Origin: Microcebus murinus
Taxonomy: Eukaryota; Chordata; Mammalia; Primates; Cheirogaleidae
Assembly (NCBI RefSeq): GCF_040939455.1
Contig: NC_134124.1
Span: 28,285,138 to 28,349,137 of the forward strand
Direction of reading: 5' to 3'
Length of the DNA: 64,000 bases
The translations under genes and the position numbers were made by a program. The first letter of the stretch is position 1, and every line of letters starts with the position of its first letter. The notes beneath the pieces were generated by a model. It saw only the letters and a program-made list of their open reading frames with translations. It had not been told where the DNA came from and made no database searches. Below, piece after piece: positions 12,224-24,310 of this stretch.

Positions 12224-14235
12224 ACACACCAGCTTCTTCAACCTCAGAAAGCAAGAACTGAGTCAATCTGAAAAGTAAACGAAAGGGTCCATTTCTGTGT
12301 TCTTCATGCTCTATTGATTACAACACCAAGAATGTGACTATTATCTAAAGCAAAGTATTTTGGGGATATTTTGCTATTGTGACATGGCTTTCAAATTTTA
12401 CTAACCAGCATTATACAATACAGAATTAGTTATTGGATGAAACTGGTGAGGGAGAGAGTCCCTAAGCATTACTATAGCAATTTTAAAATTTTAGTGTATA
12501 AACAATCATCCAGAGAACATAATGTAAAAGAGAATTCTGAGTTTTATGCTATTTGTGTGCACAGACTGGGCGTCCCATGAATCTTCATTTTCAACGAGAA
12601 CTTTAGATAATTCTCAGAGAGATTGCTGTTGGACCCTCATTGGGGTACTAGTGGCTTTAGTTGAGTCAATAAAATGACAGGCTATTGAATGATAAAATAC
12701 AAAATATCAATAATAAGAGTATCATGTAATTCTGTTTCTTCTTAAAAATTATGCCTTTCCCTTGTGACAGTTATTTGCCTTTAATCTGCTTACATTGATA
12801 GAATTCATAAACTTCAAATACTCTCACAGACCTATGCTGTCATTGAAAAATTCTTATACTTGGAAATAAACAGGTGTCATGAATCCTTTCTTGCTAGATC
12901 AAAGAATGCATACACACGCATTAATAACATTAAATAAGATGTTTAGAGTGAATGAGTTGTTTATGACATAAGAGGGCATACAGTTGGTGAGCTTACTTCT
13001 AGATTGTTTTTAAATGACAACTTGCTTTCCTAAACTGTTTTTATTTTTGGTGGAAATGTGATACTAACTTTTCATATTTCTTAAACATTTTTTTCTTTCT
13101 TGGCTTTACTATCTTTATATATTTATAAATTTTATATTTTCATTCCTAAATTCTTCTTTATTTCCTCCTCCAGTTATGTTTTCTTTACTGATTCCTACTA
13201 CTATACATTTATAACTTTTCAAGATCATTTGATTTTTTATTTTTATATACCTATTTAGATTCCTTATAGTATGTCCTTTACCTCTTTGGTCTCGAAACAC
13301 AAGTATAAAATTGAATCTGTCAAACATATTGTAATATTATAACAAAATCATTTGAGTATAATTTAATATAAAAATAAAAAATAATAAACATATTCTATGG
13401 AATGTAAAGTTTATAGATTTTTATACTTCATATTTTTGATAAAGATTAAATATAATTTTTCATGCAATTTTAACTTTAAAATTCATTATAGTAAATACAT
13501 GCTATACATTTTTTAAAAATTAAACATTTAATAAGAGAAAATAATATGGAAAAAATTGGCGTTGACAAGAAATCTTATTTGTACTTCTATTTTTGATATT
13601 TGGATACTTTGGCTAGAAGAAGAGGTTTGATTTAAATGAGGATAATAGTCTCAACTGAGAAATTTTCTTTTCCACATCAACACTTTTTGCAGTTTTTGTA
13701 ACACCTACATTTTCTTATTGCCTGCCTTATGGTTCTATTTGGAGCCCTGCCAGTGTCATAAGTAAAATAAAAATGTTCAGTGGAGTAATGCACAGTAATC
13801 GTGCAGTAGATAATTCAGATCAAGGTTTCCTGCTGAGAACAACTAGAAAAATGAGACTAGAGAAATGTTCTTGAAAGCAACAACATAAACAAGCAATTAT
13901 CAGGGGGAGGAGTCATGGCAAAAAGTGTTTTCTGAGGAGTGTTTTCTAGTTTCTTAATGAGTTGGCAAGTGGTTTGAACAGTTCTGATAAAGTCTCTTGG
14001 TGTTAGGAAGGGAGTTGTAAGTGTCTAGGGTGGCATCATAGGAGTGAAGATAAGCTAAAATTAGTACCCTGCAGAAACTGCAGCTCAGTTTTATATTCTC
14101 CCAATACCTGGAATTGGACTGAGGTAATCCCAGATGAATAGTGCCCCTAGGCATCAGGAAGATGCAAATATTAATATTCCCTAGAGCAAGATCTTATCAT
14201 CTAAAGAGTCAAATCATTTCTGTAAACTTTTTTCC
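12221..14235. other. Unassigned AT-rich DNA
   Basis: About 2 kb without a gene or named repeat. The 13080-13540 part is extremely AT-rich. The 13950-14160 part is more balanced and could be an unrecognised old element. Confidence 0.4.
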
Positions 14236-14239
14236 AAAA

Positions 14240-15430
14240 GGGAAATCTGTCAACCAATAAAAATGACCAAGAACAAGAGTACAGAATATAAAATGAGAAA
14301 AAATGATACAAACAGTGGAATATTGAGACACCCACTTATTTCCAACTGGTAGTTATCATACACATATTTTGAATAATGATGTTCTCTATGTCAAAAAATT
14401 AAAGCAAAGATTTAGTAGTTGCATATGAATAGAATTTTAAAATACCAAATGAAAATATTAGAGTAAAATAATTAAAATCAAGAAATCAATTGATGATTTT
14501 AGCACTTATGAGACATAGTTGAAAAGAGAATAAATCAAATAAGCAATAGATTAGAAGTAAATATCCTGAATAAAGCACAGAGAGTCAAAGAATAAAAATT
14601 ACAGCTGATGGTATGAGACAAAGATGATACATTAGGGTTGAACTCTCTGTACTTGAAATCTAAGAAAAATTAGAAAATGGGGCAAATAGAATATTTGAGA
14701 AAAATATGGATAAGAACTTGACAAAAGTGGAAGACATAAGGTTACAGAATCAAAATCACTACAAACCCCAATCATGATTTTAAAACATTGAAATGGTTTT
14801 GTATTTAAAACCTCTTGAAATTAAGTTAAATGATTAAGATGAAAGGTATGCTGTTTTCCAAAATACAATCAGATTACCAATTATGTTTTTAATAGAAATA
14901 ATGAAAACCAAAATATAATGGAATGACATCTTTAAATGATGATAGCATATGAATATTAACCTACAATTTCATACTCGGCAAAACTAAAATTCAATAACAT
15001 AATCAAGATGATGATTTTTTAAGAAAAACAAGAAATGAGAGAATTTTTGATAGGAAGATTCAAAATAGAAGAAATACTAAAATTATTCTTCAGGAGGAGG
15101 AAAATTATCTTCCACAAAAGCAAGAAATTACAAGGAGAAAATAAACTTACAAGGAGATGTAAATGTGTGGGAATATCTAGATGAACATTAAATTCATTAA
15201 ACAATAATTATAATGTCTTATAGAGGTTCAGTAAACTGAGTTGAGAATAACTTTAGAAAAGTGAATAACTTTAGAACTAAAAATAAGGAAAAAGACTGAG
15301 TAATAAAAACATTTCAAGCAAAAAAAACTCAAGAGAAAAGGAAAAGAGGATGACAAAACAAATGTAAAACTAGAAAAGATCAAAAACAATGATTTATTTA
15401 AATACAAAATATAGATATGTATATTAAACA
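14240..15430 (+). mobile_element. Ancient L1M element, 5'/ORF1-side portion
   Basis: The block is A-rich on the plus strand, as in L1 sense DNA. Its landmark is TTTCATACTCGGCAAAACTA, then AGAAATGAGAGAATTTTTGA, then CTTCAGGAGGAGGAAAATTA and GTAAATGTGTGGGAATATCT. That order matches the region at the end of ORF1 in old L1M/HAL1 elements. Frame is lost throughout. It reads on towards the ORF2 portion after 15930, so I treat 14240-18795 as one decayed element interrupted by an LTR. The 5' edge is approximate. Confidence 0.6.
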
Positions 15431-15722
15431 TACTCGAAAACCAGGAGCTCCACTATATAAGGGCAGGAGAAAATGATGTCTTAGCTCAAACAGAAAGAGC
15501 GAATTATTCTTTCCTTCACTTCTTTGTTTTATTTGGGCCAGAAGGTGATTGGATAATGCCCAATCACATTGATGAGGATAATCTTCTTTACTCAGTCTAG
15601 AGATTCAAATGTTCGATCTCCTCCAGGAATATCTTCGCAAACACATCCAGAAATTATATTTTACCAGCTATGTGGGCATTCCGTAGCCCAGTAAAGTTGA
15701 CACATAAAATTAAATCGCAATG
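15431..15722 (-). mobile_element. ERVL-type (MLT2-like) LTR, antisense, inside the L1M
   Basis: The plus strand contains GATTGGATAATGCCCAATCA, GATAATCTTCTTTACTCAGT, CACATCCAGAAATTATATTT and finally AAGTTGACACATAAAATTAA. This is the reverse complement of the well-known LTR start TTAATTTTATGTGTCAACTT. The same family occurs in sense orientation at 52966-53378. It lies within L1M-derived DNA, so it inserted later. Family name is moderately certain; edges are approximate. Confidence 0.7.
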
Positions 15723-15929
15723 TTTTTATCTGTACATTAACAAAAATGCCATATCAAAACTTGTGGTAGGCAGAAACATCTTTTCTTAGAGGGAATTTTA
15801 GGCTCTAACTGCATATATTTGAAAAGAAAGACTGAAAATCAGTGAACCAAGCATCTTTATTATAATAAAATGTTATAGAATAACAATTTAAACTTTAAAA
15901 AAATAGAATTAAAATAAGACAATAGAATT

Positions 15930-18795
15930 AATAAAATAGAAAGAAGAAAAGTCAAAAGATCAATAAAACTAGCAAACCCTTAGCGTAAAAGAGAAAAAGA
16001 AGGAGACATAGTAAGGGAGAGAAAGAGAAAAGGCCCAAATAGCTAATATTAACAATAAAAATCAACAATTCTAAAAATCCTTAAGAGATATTAAAAGGAT
16101 AAGAGGATATATTAATAATTAACAATTTTTAAAAGCATCATAATGTGAATATATCAGATGCAAGAAAAATAGAAATTGGAATGATTCTATTAATATCAAC
16201 TAAACTTAATTCCTAGCTAAAAGCTTTACTATAAACAAATTTTTAAAAATTTAAAGAAAACATCCCAAAGCAATACAAAACAAAAATCTAGGCCTACATG
16301 TCTTCATGGGTGAACACTTTCAAATAAGCAATGAATATTTATCTTACACAAATGTTTCTATCAGATAGATAAATAAAATAAAATAAGACCACAATCTTAT
16401 GAGGATAGGATGCTTCCAGAGAGGACATTTTCGTATATATCTTAAACAAGAATATAGAGTTCCAAATCCTAATACAAATATTAGCAATATTAATTAGCAA
16501 AATTAATATTTGTATTAATTCAGTAATATATAAAAAAGAGTAATGGATCATAGCCTGGTTGGTTTTATTCCATGAATGTGAGGTTAGTTTAACACTGAAA
16601 AAATTAATTTAATGTAACATACTAACAAGAAAAATAAATTATATCCTTTCAAAAACATAGCAAAAAGGGTTTGATAACATTGAATATTTATTCATGACTT
16701 TAAAAGTCTTAGACAATAAAGAATAAAAGGAATGACCTTAGACTGATAAATGTATGTACCACCAAAAAAGTCCCATGAAAAAGTGGGCTTAATCTTTCTT
16801 GATATTTTTTAAACTTTCCATTTAAAATGAAGGCATAGGTGGCTGTCATTACTCCTCTTCAACATTTCATTGGATTCCTTAATAGTACAGTAAATCAAGA
16901 ATAAGTAACAAAAGGAATGTAGATTGAAAATGTAGAAATAAAATCCTCATTATTCACATATGATAATATATAGATTGAAACAAAAATAATGAATAATCAA
17001 TGAAGTATTTTAGTAAGGTCACTGGATGCAAGTTGTGGCACAAAAATCAATTGCATTTCTTTATAGCTACAACAAACAGAAAATTGAATTTTAAAATAAT
17101 GTTGTTTAAAATAGCATCAAAAATTAGCAAATAATAAATCTAACCGACAACATGCACTACCTCCCTGCAAGAAACAACAAAATATTTATTCAGAGAAATC
17201 TAAGAAAATTTAAGAATATAGATGTGTATATCATGTCTACAGAGTAAATGGCTCACTATTGTAAGCTTTCTAACTCTCCCTAAAATTATCTTTAGATGCA
17301 CTGCATCCCCATCAAAATCCCCACAGGAGTTTTTGTGGAACATGATGGGCTGACAATAAAATTGATATGAAAATGCAAAATGGTAATGATAATAGCCATC
17401 AGACTCGGCCTTGAAGGAGAGCAATGGGAGAGCACTTGCTCCATCAGCTATCAGATATCTTATTGCAGTCAAAGAGACATGTGCTATTTGTATATGAATA
17501 GAAAAATAATCAAGAAAACAATCATAAGTAGATCTATACATATATAGACATAATTCAAACATAAATGGCAATACAGAACAATGAGAAATAATATTATCTT
17601 TAACAAGTGATGCTGGAACAATTGATTATTTATATTGAAAATAGTGTGACTCGACCACTACCTCATACTATTTATTAAAAATGAATTCCAAGGAATTATA
17701 TATTCAGATGAGAAATGCAAAATTTCTGGAAGATAATATGGGAGAATATCATTACAATGGAGTACAGCAATATTTCTTAAATAGGACACACAATACATTA
17801 ACCACAGGGTTGACAAATTGGGCACAATTAAATTTAAGAACTTATTTTCAAAAGATGTGATTAAGAGAATGAAAAAGAAATTCACAGAGTAGGAGAATAT
17901 ATTTTCAAAATGTATCAGTAGATAAAGAACTGGTATCCAGAACACATAAAGAATTCCTACTAATCAATAAGGAAAAGACACAACTCAAGAGAAAAATGGG
18001 CAAGAGGCTTTAATAAGATATCCAAGTGTCAAAAGTCTGAAAAATTTATAAACCTTATTGGGATTCAGGGCAATGCAAATTTAAACATTATGAGACACCA
18101 CCATGTCTGCACCAGAATCTTTAAAATTAAAAGGGCTGACAACACCAAGTATTGGTAAAGATGTAGAACACTGTTGAGTTCTCTTACATTGTAGCAGAGA
18201 GTAACTTTGGGAGCAGTCTGTCCCTATCTCCTAAATATGAATGTATGCATACTCCATATGTCAGCAATTATACTCTTAGGTATGTAGCCAAGAGCAATAT
18301 GATCAAGAGATATGTACAGGAATATTTATACCAGCATTGTGTAGGCTTTTTGGATAAATCAAATGATTACATATGCAAATAATAGAATACTGCACATTAA
18401 TAAAAGTGAAAGAAACATAGCCACATTTAAGAGTGTGCCTCAATCTTACAAACATAATGTTGATTGAATCATACCAAATACAATAGACTACATTGTAGGG
18501 TAACAAATATTTCAAAATATAAACAGAACAAGTTATAGAGTTTTAAGCTCAATTGATAAAAAAAAAATAAAGGAAATTGAAACAGTGATTACCGCAATAT
18601 TCAGATTTTTTTTAGAAATTGGCAGTGAGTACTTATTAGTAGAGAACATAAAGATTGGATTTCTAGGTTGTTAGCATTGATCTATTTCTTAATCACAGTG
18701 GTGATTACACAGGTGTTCACGATAAATCGTGCTGGCGCTATACTTCTGTTTACTGTTGTATGTGAGACATTTCACAATAAAAAGGGTTAAAGAAA
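15930..18795 (+). mobile_element. Ancient L1M element, ORF2 and 3' UTR portion
   Basis: Successive ORF2 landmarks occur in order: AAAGATCAATAAAACTAGCA (about 15955), GGCCTACATGTCTTCATGGG (about 16292), CCATGAATGTGAGGTTAG (about 16572), CTGCATCCCCATCAAAATCC (about 17300), AATATGGGAGAATATCATTA (about 17735) and AAAATGGGCAAGAGGCTTTA (about 17993). A 3' UTR-like end follows, with GGTGATTACACAGGTGTTCA and TTTCACAATAAAAAGGG near 18775. ORF2 is destroyed by stops and indels, so no reverse transcriptase is made. Minus-strand frames of 70-123 codons here are shadows. Confidence 0.85.
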
Positions 18796-18824
18796 ACAAT
18801 TTAGTTTCAGCTTCTTTTTTCAGA

Positions 18825-19400
18825 AACACCTAATAGATTGCTGGGTTGGGAACGAGTCAGTAAAACCGTACCTACTAAGATTCCAGAGCTCTGGTCGAGG
18901 TTACCTCCGTGAGTGGCAACATAGTGCACTGTGGCAAATTACTAGAATCAAGACATGTCAATCAGATGTGCAATTCTGCAGAAACAAACATTCACAGCGG
19001 CAGGTCTCTCAGCACTGCTGCTCAGGACAGACCTAACTGAATAACAAAAAAACAGAAAGAAAAGAGAGAGAGGGAGGGGAACAAAGTTTGTGAAGGCAGG
19101 TTTAAGTTTTACATTCTGTCAGGAGTTGTCCTTACACAGTTGCATGCCTTTATCTCCTACCTGGTCTCGCCAAGCGGCCATCTCTAATGCATCATTTTGT
19201 AGCAGCAAACAGAGCTTGCGGAAGTGGGATTAATTGACTTCAGTGACCAAAACTTATTTGATCACTAAGACAGTGCCACGGGTGGGGTGGCGGTGATTAA
19301 ATTACTTTCTAAACTAATTGGGAAAGTTTCACTGCTTATTAGCAACACTTGCAATAAAAGCACTGTTAGCAAAATAAATAGATTTTTAAGGTCAAATTAA
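18825..19400. promoter_or_regulatory. Candidate conserved noncoding element (speculative)
   Basis: This block is repeat-free and GC-richer than its AT-rich flanks; one hand-counted line (18961-19020) is 48% GC. Between 19226 and 19345 it contains clustered homeodomain-like cores: TTAATTGA, GTGATTAAATTA, CTAATTGG and CTTATTAG. No open frame or transposon signature was seen. Enhancer function is inference only. Confidence 0.25.
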
Positions 19401-20945
19401 ATCACCTGTTTCTTACCACGATTTGACATCTTTTTAAAAATTGTGGTTTTTGCAGAATATCTGGTTCAAATCTCAGCTATGAGGGAGCACTATATTTAAA
19501 TTTTATATAGCAAGCATATTTGAAATATTTGGTCAACAATTCCAATAAGAATATCAGAAAGCATATAGGGCTGAATGGTAAAATTTATTCAATGAAGTCA
19601 CCTCTACAATATCAGTCTTTGAAATATTACATCATCCTTAAATTCAGGCTCTACTTTTCTCCCAATGAAGCTCTCCCACTGCTGGGAAACTTTATTTTCT
19701 CTATTTTATCTTTTAAATTTGTAGAATCCCAAATGATCTCCTGCATAAAACTGTTTGACAATTGTTATTTTATTTCTGTTCAACATTTGCTCTTCCTTTT
19801 CTCAAATTCCTATTTATGTTATCTTTAATTTTGGAGACTTTGTATTTCCTCGGCTGCTTTTTGCCTTGTGCCATTCTTAACCCTAATGAAGTATAATTTC
19901 GGCAACAACTCAGTAATTCTTACTATAATTTTTATTATATGAAAGTCATTTCATGATTTCATAATCTTGTTCTATTTTACTGATTGGTGGGGACCTAAAT
20001 TATATCTCTACTGTTCCTGAGTCTCATTCACTCCATGATTTTAATTATCATTTATCACTAATAGTTACTAAGTTAATATTTATGCCCCAGGTAACTCTTG
20101 TAGGCACTAGACTCATACTGACACTGTCTATACTCTACCACATCATTCTAGAACTTCAGGATTGACAGGGCAGCCGCTTTCATTTATTAATTTTAACATT
20201 TGTTGAGCACAACCTACTGTTAGAGAAGACATTTCTAAGTTATTTTAGCAGTGAAGTTAGTTTAAGGAAGAACACCTTTAGATGGGAAGAAATAATTTCA
20301 AGTAGATGATTTGAAACATTTAGAGGTCCCAAACTGGTAACTGTCCAACATCAAAGATCAGAAAAGGGGAATAATATCTTTTTTATAACTCAAATTTATT
20401 TGAATTTGTTGACATTTTATTACATTTTATCTCAATTTTATTTCAACTGGAAAGCTCATTGCTTCTCATGTATGAGTCATTATTCTATTTATTAAAAACC
20501 ACTGGTGCAGTAACTCTTATAGGCTGATATCCTTTTACCACTATCATGATTATGATTATTATGAAAGAATTATATTACACATTCAATGTCTTGAACACAA
20601 AAAAGAAACAAAAAGATGTTCTTTTTGTACTATGAAATGGTATGTATTTGTACTTCTTGAACCTTTTTCAAAGTATATTTTCCTGATTATTACATACTAA
20701 ATACAAGAGCTCTTAAGATGGAGGTGCAAACACCTAGAGTCCACTTATATAAAAGTTATTTTAACATAAAATGAAAATAAAAAGTGCAAACATAATTATT
20801 CACACTCAAATGTGAATGGAAATGTTTGTGTATTGTATTGATTTCATAAATTCTTAATACTTAAGACATACTAAACATTTATGACATATTTCTTAATAGT
20901 AAGCAAGTTTTTGCCCTCAATATGGTACATTCTTGTAACAAAACT
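19401..20945. other. Unassigned AT-rich DNA
   Basis: No gene or confident repeat. A 102-codon frame at 19520-19828 has no conserved motif and AT-driven composition. A faint MIR/L2-like patch near 20075-20115 is too weak to call. Confidence 0.4.
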
Positions 20946-20947
20946 AG

Positions 20948-21105
20948 GTGTTCTCAAACTTGAGCAAGTATCAGAAACCCCTGGGTGATTTGTTAAATTC
21001 AGAACATTTGATATGTAGGTCTGGGCTAGAGATTGAGAATTTGCATTTCTAGCAAGTTCCTAGCTGGTACTCCTCCAGACCACATGTTGGGAAGCATGAA
21101 CACAT
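20948..21105 (-). mobile_element. MER5A-like hAT-Charlie nonautonomous DNA transposon
   Basis: TGTTCTCAAACTTGAGCAAG, CCCCTGGGTGATTTGTTAAA, GAGAATTTGCATTTCTAGCA and AGTTCCTAGCTGGTACTCC follow the MER5A consensus in reverse. The final inverted-terminal-repeat end is degraded. At about 155 bp it is near the usual MITE length. No transposase is encoded. Confidence 0.8.
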
Positions 21106-22435
21106 AAGACTAATAGCACTTTTTAAATGCTCGTTTTAAAACATTCTGCAAGTTTAATTTGCTACATTTATTTATATATGAAGAAATTAAAAAGTGGAGC
21201 TTGATTTAGGATTTGCATAATACTATCCCTTTCACAAAATTCTTATTTAAACCATGGCCAAGCTATTTGCACATTTAAGATAAATCATTTACACAAAGCT
21301 TTGAGAACTGATTCTATTGTATTAATTCCTAGAACAACATGCTTATGAAATATCACAAACTTTCAAATCTCCTCACTAGAAACAACATTGTGCAAAGGAC
21401 AACTTATTTGGAGAACTATTTCAGAAAGAACTCCAACATCATGAGTGATTATTATGCACAGCAGGTGTAAATGAATTATTTATCAAATATGTTTTCATTA
21501 TTTCTCAGCAAAAACATTGAAGATCTTCTTTCCAAGCACTCAGTTTCAACAATCATTTGTACACAGAGCAGGTCTTTACTTAGACAAATATTTATGGATA
21601 TGCTTTCATATGAAAAATGAAAGAGCTATTACAAACACAAACACTGTACCATATTTTGAAAGCATAAAGTGAATAATTAGTAAATAATTATGCCATTTGA
21701 TAAACAATTTTCTTCATTGCTCACTTTACTTCATTTTATACTTTAACATTTGGCACTTTTTAAAGGGTTTATTATGCACCCCTCTCTCAGAAGAAAAAAA
21801 AATTAACCTAAAAATCACAAGCTGTTTATGAAATTTAATATCACAAGTGTTGCAATGATAAACTCAAACTTTTCAAGCAAGGGTTTAATGAACAAATATG
21901 CTCTGGGAAATAAGAATTTTAACCACCTATATAAAGGTTTTACATACATGTGCAGTAATGATATAGGGTCTGTTAATGATATCTAGGATCACCAGGGATA
22001 TACACAAACACCCACACAAATATCCTCACACAACATACACACAGACTCTTTTGGCACGGGATACCTATTTGCCCTTCAAATGAGCCAAAATTTTCATCAT
22101 ACAATGGACCTGAACTCTCTAGAGCTCAGCTTTTAAAATTAAAAAAGCCAAATTACATGTGAGATTGTGTCTATCCAATGCCAAAATACTTGGCTTACGA
22201 AATGGATATTTTAAAACAAAAAGTTGTAAGAAAAAAAAAAAAGTAGTTATGTAAGTTGTTTAATTTGATGGATCAATTATCAATTTAGTTTGTAGACTAA
22301 GTTCAATAGCCTCACGTAGGGAATCTATGGGATGTGAAGTAAAATTGATCACATCTGTTATCATTCTTCAAAGGGAGATAATTATCTTTGAAAGTACATT
22401 TGTATGAATCCAATTGCCTCTTTATTCACTTAGAC
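21106..22435. other. Repeat-free AT-rich DNA
   Basis: About 1.3 kb with no recognisable repeat, gene or simple sequence beyond short A-runs. The lack of repeats is mildly notable and might reflect conserved noncoding DNA, but only a cross-species alignment could show this. Confidence 0.35.
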
Positions 22436-22782
22436 TGTGTTGGAGTCTGTGTTCCCTTGAAAATTTTATATGTTGAAGCCTTAACCCCTAATGTGATGGC
22501 ATTGGGAAATGGGGCCTTTGAGGGTTAGTTAAGATGGTCACGAGACTGGCAATGACATAATGGGACTAATGCTCTTATAAGAAAGGAATTATCAGAGCTT
22601 CTCCTCTCCACCATCTGAGGTGGCCATCTGCAAACCAGGAAGAAGGCCCACACTCAAAATCAAATCTTCCAGCACCTTGATCTTGGACTTCCCAGCCTCC
22701 AGAATTGTCAGAAATAAATGTCTGTTGTTTAATCCACTAAGTTTATGCTATTTTGTCATAGAAACCTGAGCTAAACCTGACA
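22436..22782 (+). mobile_element. MLT1A-type MaLR (ERVL-MaLR) solo LTR, sense
   Basis: The LTR runs TGTGTTGGAGTCTGTGTTCC, ATATGTTGAAGCCTTAACCC, ATGGGGCCTTTGAGGGTTAG, CTTATAAGAAAGG, CCACCATCTGAGG, TGATCTTGGACTTCCCAGCC and GAAATAAATGTCTGTTGTTT, ending CTAAACCTGACA. That is the MLT1A consensus order, including the AATAAA polyadenylation signal near 22711. Length of about 350 bp is typical. No internal retroviral sequence adjoins. Confidence 0.92.
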
Positions 22783-24105
22783 GGGTGGATTTATATCACT
22801 TCCCTCCATGAAAACAACTGGTCATTTTAGTAGAAAACTCAATGCAATTGTTTATTTGATATGTGTAGCATATATTTATTTTGCAAATGATTTGCATTTC
22901 AAATTGTTTATTGAAATCCTTTCATGAAGTATTCTAAACTCTCCAAGACCAACCAAAGACTAGAACTTTGTTATTACAAAGATGAGGAAAATTATTTATG
23001 TGACATTCTAAACAAAATTTAATGTATTATTTCTAAAGAAAAATAATGGGTAAAATAGAATAAAATTAGCACATGTCAAATCTAGGTGCTTCCTAATTAA
23101 AACAAATTTCTCATGAAATTTTATATTCATTGAAAGAGCTGTCTGACAGCCAACTTGCAGGCTATGTTTTATCTGGTTTTCGATACATATAGTTGAGGAA
23201 ATCTAGTTTGATATGTCCATATCCTTGTAACAGTAAATGAAGTCTATCAATATTGTTTCCAAAGTAAAAAGAAATCGCTTTTGGAAACCCATTCCCCTTA
23301 GATGAAGTATTTAGTTTTTGACAACAAAATCCTGAATTTTAAATTGCATTTTCTTTTTTTTTTATATATATATGGACATTTTTTAAACAATTTAAGAAGA
23401 CAAAATAAACCAAAATCATAAAGAATTGCACATTACTTTGTCAAGCTTCTGGTCATTGTTACCATTTTTTCATCATTAATGCACATTATACCTACTTAAA
23501 CTGAATTGAAACACATTATTCTGAATGGACCCCAAGGTCTTTGGTAAACACTGAATTTCATGTTAAAATCACTTCAGGCACGGAAAATTATATATACCCA
23601 ACCTGTATAAGAACTTCCTAAATTTAGGAATATTTTAATATTATAACTCACAAATAGTGAGAAATCATGCATCAGTCCAGTATCTTATTATATAATATCT
23701 TATGTTGAGCTATATGACTTAAAGAATTGTAAAACATGGAAAATGTGCAGTGAAAATAAATTAATTAGAACTGTCAAAAATGGATGTCTGAGGAATAAAG
23801 AGAAATAGATGGTGCATCATAGGAAAGAGAAGGCAGGGTTCACTTAATTAGAGCTTTCAAATTATGAAGGGACATTATGTGAACTCAAGTATCTATCTTG
23901 ACTGCAGAAATGAATTTAAATTCTAATCTGTGGATTTGAAATTAAAAAATAAGAAAGCTATTTTGAAGGTAAGAGTAATTATATTTCGTTATGTATTACT
24001 AAAAGATATTGTTGAATTTCTTTCAAGAGGGATAACTCCTTCACTTATCTTTAACTAAAGGTGGACATAGAACCCATCTTCCAATAGACAATTTTGTATG
24101 CAGAT
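22783..24105. other. Unassigned AT-rich DNA
   Basis: No gene or recognised element. A T-rich then (TA)n-like patch lies at 23353-23372. Confidence 0.4.
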
Positions 24106-24109
24106 ATGG

Positions 24110-24310
24110 TGCCATAGAGAGCTTGGATTATAAAGCCAGATAGACATAGTATAAATCTCAGGCCACCACTCATAAACTGCTTATTTGGTTATTTTACTTT
24201 TCTGAACCAATTTTCCTTTCTATAAAGTGGGAATAAGATAACCTTTGTCATAGAGGTAGAATACTTTTTTAAACACTCAAATGTTCCACATAGTGATTAG
24301 TACTATCGTA
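24110..24310 (+). mobile_element. MIR SINE, sense
   Basis: GAGAGCTTGGATTATAAAGC, CAGGCCACCACTCATAAACT, TTTCTGAACCAATTTTCC and TATAAAGTGGGAATAAGATA match the MIR consensus from its tRNA-derived head through the TCTGTAAAATGGGGATAATA core. Heavily diverged. Confidence 0.7.

Noticed and set aside
17200..17571. 123-codon minus-strand frame
   Set aside because: It is antisense to L1M ORF2 sequence.
20050..20130. MIR or L2 fragment
   Set aside because: Only scattered matches, not ordered over a useful length.
24110..24310. tRNA gene signal in the MIR head
   Set aside because: The tRNA-like part is the ancient promoter region of the SINE and is too decayed to fold as a tRNA.
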